A DNA stretch of 9,476 bases from assembly GCA_016209785.1 (NCBI GenBank), contig JACQVM010000362.1, positions 1 to 9,476 on the forward strand, written 5' to 3'. This DNA is from Candidatus Melainabacteria bacterium. Its GTDB lineage: Bacteria > Cyanobacteriota > Vampirovibrionia > Obscuribacterales > Obscuribacteraceae. Shown one piece after another: positions 6,785 to 9,476 of the stretch (positions within the stretch are counted from its first letter, which is position 1; each line of letters begins with the position of its first letter). Under the pieces are notes generated by a model, which made no database searches, was not told the DNA's origin, and saw nothing but the letters and a program-made list of their open reading frames with translations. Position numbers and translations under genes: made by a program.

Positions 6785-7930
6785 ATGACGGAAAAGCTAA
6801 CGTACCCTGGTTATTTATCCGGGCAAGGTCCTTGCCTCCTTGCTCTTGAGGACGGCAAGATATTTTGGGGCTCTTACTTTGGTGCAACAGGCACAGCTGT
6901 TGGAGAGCTGGTTTTTAATACAAGCCTTACTGGTTATCAGGAAATTCTTACGGATCCTAGTTATGCAGGACAGGTAATCACCCTTACCAATCCAGAAATA
7001 GGCAATTACGGCACCAACAGTGAGGATCTTGAAGCTGGTTGCATCTATGCCAGGGGGCTCGTTGTACGCCATTTAAGTCGTTGCTTTAGTTCCTGGCGTG
7101 CAAGCCAATCCTTAGCAGAGTTTCTTAGCCAATATAGCGTCATTGGCATAACAGGGGTAGACACACGAGCCATAACACGGCATATCCGCGACAAGGGTGC
7201 AATGCGTTGCGCCCTTTCCACTGAAATCTTAAATGAAGAAGCTCTGGTGGAAATTGCCCGTAAGTCACCACTAATGACAGGTGCTGATTTTACAAACGAG
7301 GTAACCACCCCAAAAATCTTTCACTTAGGTACTGGGGACATTAAGGTTGCCGTGCTGGATTTTGGCATTAAGCAAAACATGCTGAATCTCCTTGCTGCCA
7401 AGGGGATGTCGCTCACGGTTTATCCAGCGAAAACGTCTGCAGAGGAAATATTATCTAGGACTCCGGACGGACTTTTTCTTTCCAATGGCCCTGGTGATCC
7501 AGCAGCTTGCGAAGACATACTTAGTCAACTACCTAGGCTAATCTCAGCCAAGCTACCAACTTTTGGTATATGCCTTGGGCATCAGCTATTAGCTCTTGCT
7601 TTAGGAGCTAACACCTACAAGCTTAAGTTTGGACACCGAGGTGGCAATCAGCCTGTCAAGGACCTGACAACAAACAAGGTAGAAATCACCTGTCAAAATC
7701 ATGGTTTTGCTGTAGATGCTGTGAGCTTGCCCGAGCACCTAGAATTAACTCATGTCAACCTCAATGACCACAGCGTGGAAGGGTTTCGGCACAAGTCCTT
7801 GCCTTTGTTTTGTGTGCAATACCATCCAGAAGCCAGTCCTGGACCTCATGATTCTAGTTACTTGTTTGAGAGATTTTGCCGTTTAATTGAGACACACAAG
7901 ATAATGGAGCCTAAGAGTTGTACAAATTAG
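6785..7930 (+). CDS. carA: Carbamoyl-phosphate synthase small (glutaminase) subunit
   Basis: Hydrolyses glutamine and passes the ammonia through a tunnel to CarB, which makes carbamoyl phosphate for pyrimidine and arginine synthesis in the cytoplasm. The 381-residue length is normal. The N-terminal CarA domain spans about 17-150, with LEDGKIFWG (21-29), FNTSLTGYQEILTDPSY (44-60) and GITGVDTRAITRHIR (121-135). The class I glutamine amidotransferase domain spans about 187-370, with SNGPGDP (233-239), the nucleophile C263 in GICLGHQ, and H347 and E349 in QYHPEAS, so the triad is intact. The start is ATG 6785: there is no ATG, GTG or TTG in frame between it and the upstream stop at 6755-6757. The only good AGGAG (6760-6764) is 20 bases away, so initiation is unusual. 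carB is not next to it; a HAD phosphatase gene overlaps its end. Confidence 0.97.
   Translation: MTEKLTYPGYLSGQGPCLLALEDGKIFWGSYFGATGTAVGELVFNTSLTGYQEILTDPSYAGQVITLTNPEIGNYGTNSEDLEAGCIYARGLVVRHLSRCFSSWRASQSLAEFLSQYSVIGITGVDTRAITRHIRDKGAMRCALSTEILNEEALVEIARKSPLMTGADFTNEVTTPKIFHLGTGDIKVAVLDFGIKQNMLNLLAAKGMSLTVYPAKTSAEEILSRTPDGLFLSNGPGDPAACEDILSQLPRLISAKLPTFGICLGHQLLALALGANTYKLKFGHRGGNQPVKDLTTNKVEITCQNHGFAVDAVSLPEHLELTHVNLNDHSVEGFRHKSLPLFCVQYHPEASPGPHDSSYLFERFCRLIETHKIMEPKSCTN
7906..7909 (+). promoter_or_regulatory. Shine-Dalgarno fixing the TTG start of the HAD phosphatase gene
   Basis: GGAG inside the last codons of carA lies 8 bases before the TTG at 7918. The well-placed site, and a protein that begins just before the catalytic DFDGT motif, support this rare start. 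Confidence 0.65.
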
Positions 7931-8580
7931 CAATTTTTGATTTTGATGGGACTCTTGTTGACTCAGCACCAGGCATTGTTGATGTGATGCGGGAGATTGT
8001 GGCCGAGTATAACGTTAGCCAAGAGGTATTTGGAATTTGGCAACAGCTCATTGGTGTTCCGCTGATGAAGCAAATGGAAATTATCTTTCCTAACCGTGAT
8101 GAAACTTACCACCAAAAAGTTGCCAATCGCTACCGTGCTATTTATGACAGCCGGGTTATAGAAATTTGCCCACCATTTCCAGGCTTAAACGCTATGCTGC
8201 ATCAGCTTCAAGCAGCCGAAGTTCACATTACCATTGCATCTTCCAAGCGGCGCAATCTCATTGAGCCAGTCCTTGAACACCATAGAATTTCTAGTTACTT
8301 TCGTATGCTCATTGGTTCTCAGGATGTCTCAAATCATAAGCCTCATCCAGAATCTGTCCATCTTATTACCAGTAAGCTAGAGATCCCGTATCAACACGTT
8401 GTTGTCATTGGCGACAGCAGTTATGACCTGGAGATGGCACGTAATGCTGGTGTCGATGGTATTGGTGTTACCACAGGCATACATACAAGAGAAATGCTGG
8501 CTGCTTCTGAGCCATTGCATATTGTAAACAAACTAGATGATGTAGCCCCGCTGATTCTTAATGGACGCAAGTTAGCCTAA
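7918..8580 (+). CDS. HAD-superfamily phosphatase, phosphoglycolate phosphatase-like
   Basis: A cytosolic Mg-dependent phosphatase of 220 residues, normal for the Gph/PpaX-like group. Motif I is DFDGTLVDS (8-16), with nucleophile D8 and acid/base D10. Motif II is S108 in ITIASSK, motif III is K141 in NHKPHPE, and motif IV is GDSSYDLEMARNAG (165-178), with D166 and D170. All catalytic residues are present. An alpha-helical cap lies between motif I and about residue 90. It could act on phosphoglycolate, pyrophosphate or another small phosphate ester; the sequence does not decide. The gene starts at TTG 7918 inside the end of carA, whose TAG is at 7928-7930, so the two are probably translationally coupled. 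Its metabolic link with carbamoyl phosphate synthesis is unclear. Confidence 0.92.
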   Translation: MYKLAIFDFDGTLVDSAPGIVDVMREIVAEYNVSQEVFGIWQQLIGVPLMKQMEIIFPNRDETYHQKVANRYRAIYDSRVIEICPPFPGLNAMLHQLQAAEVHITIASSKRRNLIEPVLEHHRISSYFRMLIGSQDVSNHKPHPESVHLITSKLEIPYQHVVVIGDSSYDLEMARNAGVDGIGVTTGIHTREMLAASEPLHIVNKLDDVAPLILNGRKLA

Positions 8581-8618
8581 CTTGGGTGCATAGCATCAGG
8601 GCGGGCCAAATTTTTTTT
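8579..8618 (+). terminator. Weak candidate terminator after the HAD phosphatase gene
   Basis: AACTTGG (8579-8585) can pair with CCAAATT (8606-8612) at 6 of 7 positions across a 20-base loop, leading into the T run at 8611-8618. An alternative hairpin, CAAGTTA-gcc-TAACTTG (8568-8584), overlaps the stop codon. The T run is convincing but the stem is poor, so the terminator role is uncertain. Confidence 0.3.
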
Positions 8619-8635
8619 ATTGTCTTTTGTACCAA

Positions 8636-8663
8636 TTGGCAACCTCCAATCGTCTGCTATGAT
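8636..8663 (+). promoter_or_regulatory. Promoter of the TPR-protein gene (extended -10)
   Basis: TTGGCA (8636-8641, 5 of 6 to TTGACA) and TATGAT (8658-8663, 5 of 6 to TATAAT) are 16 bases apart. TG at 8655-8656 makes an extended -10, TGcTATGAT. Transcription would start near 8670, giving a leader of about 20 bases that contains the ribosome binding site AAGG (8678-8681). Confidence 0.6.
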
Positions 8664-8688
8664 TAGTCGGCTGTTGTAAGGTAGGGCT

Positions 8689-9476
8689 ATGCAAACAATA
8701 TTTAGGCTTGCAGTCTTGGTCTTTGCTGCTTTAATAGTCTGCCCTGTATGTCATGGGCAAACTGAACCTCCAAAGGCAGTGGAGGAAGCTAGTGGGCAGA
8801 CAATTGAGCCTTTAGGATCTAAAAATCCTTTGCCTCAGATTATGTGGAAACCTGGCGAGACACTTTCGTTTAGCACAGATACAGAAGATCTGGTACCTAC
8901 TGATGACCCAGAGCTTGCTCGTAAGCAGGTGGCCTCTTACCCAGACAACCCTGAAGCTAGCTTCATTCTAGCGGTAGCCCTAACTCGGACCAGTCATGTA
9001 GAGGAAGCTCTTAGCGAAGTGAGACGAGCTCGGAAACTAGCTATTGCTAAAGGTGGACCAGCATACTTTGACAAAATGATTACGGTCTACGAAGAGATGC
9101 TAAAGTGCTACCCCAAAGAAAACCGTGTTCGCTATGGTCTAGCATGGGCTTATTACATGAAGGCATACCTTTTAGCTCGAGAGTCTAGGCACCTAGCTAA
9201 GCAGGCAGCACTCCAGGCAGAGTCCACCAATGCACACAACCCTGGCCAAAGTGCTACTGTCTTAACCCAGAGTCAAGTGGCAGTCAAGATTCCGCATATC
9301 CAAGGAGCGTTAGAAAAGGCCAATCCTGCCATGCAGCCCCAGATCAAAAAATATTATGAGGCTGCCTTAGGCAAACTAGACGAACTTTTAGCACAATGCC
9401 CAGAAGATATCTGGGCAAAAGTATACAGAGCATTCCTCAAAGCTGAGTACACTGGCAATCTTGAAGAAGCTATGAC
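8689..9476 (+). CDS. Exported TPR-repeat protein (3' end beyond the window)
   Basis: The frame is open from ATG 8689 to the window edge, 262 residues with no stop. Residues 1-23 look like a signal peptide: R6, a hydrophobic core (about 7-20), and a likely cut after CHG (21-23) before QTEPP. A Pro/Glu-rich linker leads to helix pairs of tetratricopeptide type: about 75-118 (ELARKQVASYPDNPEASFIL onward), about 125-163 with AWAYYMKAY, and about 220-262 with YPED-like spacing around QCPEDIWAKVYRAFLKAEY. TPRs bind other proteins, so this is probably a periplasmic or extracellular scaffold; no partner or enzyme domain is visible. C18 in LIVCP is not a good lipobox because of V17. AAGG lies 7 bases before the ATG, behind its own promoter. 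The family is recognisable, the specific role is not. Confidence 0.85.
   Translation, partial: MQTIFRLAVLVFAALIVCPVCHGQTEPPKAVEEASGQTIEPLGSKNPLPQIMWKPGETLSFSTDTEDLVPTDDPELARKQVASYPDNPEASFILAVALTRTSHVEEALSEVRRARKLAIAKGGPAYFDKMITVYEEMLKCYPKENRVRYGLAWAYYMKAYLLARESRHLAKQAALQAESTNAHNPGQSATVLTQSQVAVKIPHIQGALEKANPAMQPQIKKYYEAALGKLDELLAQCPEDIWAKVYRAFLKAEYTGNLEEAM

Noticed and set aside
3998..8637. GTACCAATT found near 3998, 8629 and, inverted, near 6547
   Set aside because: A 9-base word occurring three times in 9.5 kb is within chance when all words are considered, and one copy is inside a coding region.
1..9476. HIP1 palindromes (GCGATCGC), CRISPR arrays, insertion sequences, tRNA-linked integration sites
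   Set aside because: No GCGATCGC was seen, no regular spaced repeats, no transposase or integrase, and no duplicated tRNA end. Absence of HIP1 does not exclude a cyanobacterial relative.

Overview
This window looks like ordinary chromosomal DNA from a free-living, respiring bacterium of moderate GC content. No phage, plasmid, transposon or CRISPR material is visible. The best guess at lineage is a non-photosynthetic relative of the Cyanobacteria (Melainabacteria/Vampirovibrionia, for example Obscuribacter-like). The reasons are that the complex I subunit N reads very much like cyanobacterial NdhB and stands apart from other nuo genes, the SSB OB fold resembles cyanobacterial SSBs, the kinase has a YRD/FRD-type catalytic loop common in that group, and the tRNA gene has no encoded CCA. 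This is inference from remembered family sequences, not from a search.

Layout, left to right. Positions 1-165 are one open plus-strand frame that may be the 3' end of an unidentified gene. A cytosolic Ser/Thr protein kinase runs on the minus strand (211-1242). It is divergent from ssb (1455-1970, plus), and the 212-base gap between them carries a good ssb promoter, a possible kinase promoter and small inverted repeats. After ssb comes a perfect 12-bp stem-loop, then a minus-strand tRNA-Arg(CCT) gene (2084-2157). Two overlapping minus-strand membrane-protein genes follow: nuoN/ndhB (4807-6513) upstream and a YfhO-family, GT-C-like envelope protein (about 2286-4820) downstream, probably one transcript. 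Divergent from nuoN, carA (6785-7930, plus) overlaps a HAD phosphatase gene (7918-8580) by 13 bases. A new transcription unit with an extended -10 promoter then starts an exported TPR-repeat protein (8689 to the edge, 3' end missing).

The genes serve separate housekeeping roles: signalling, replication and repair, decoding of AGG codons, respiration, cell envelope, and pyrimidine/arginine precursor synthesis. I see no evidence for a new multi-gene system. The points most worth a second look are an insertion in NuoN with two hydrophobic segments, an SSB without the usual acidic C-terminal tip, a Trp-rich tail on the kinase, and the carA leader, which has no well-placed Shine-Dalgarno, a short overlapping upstream ORF and an inverted repeat over the candidate promoter.
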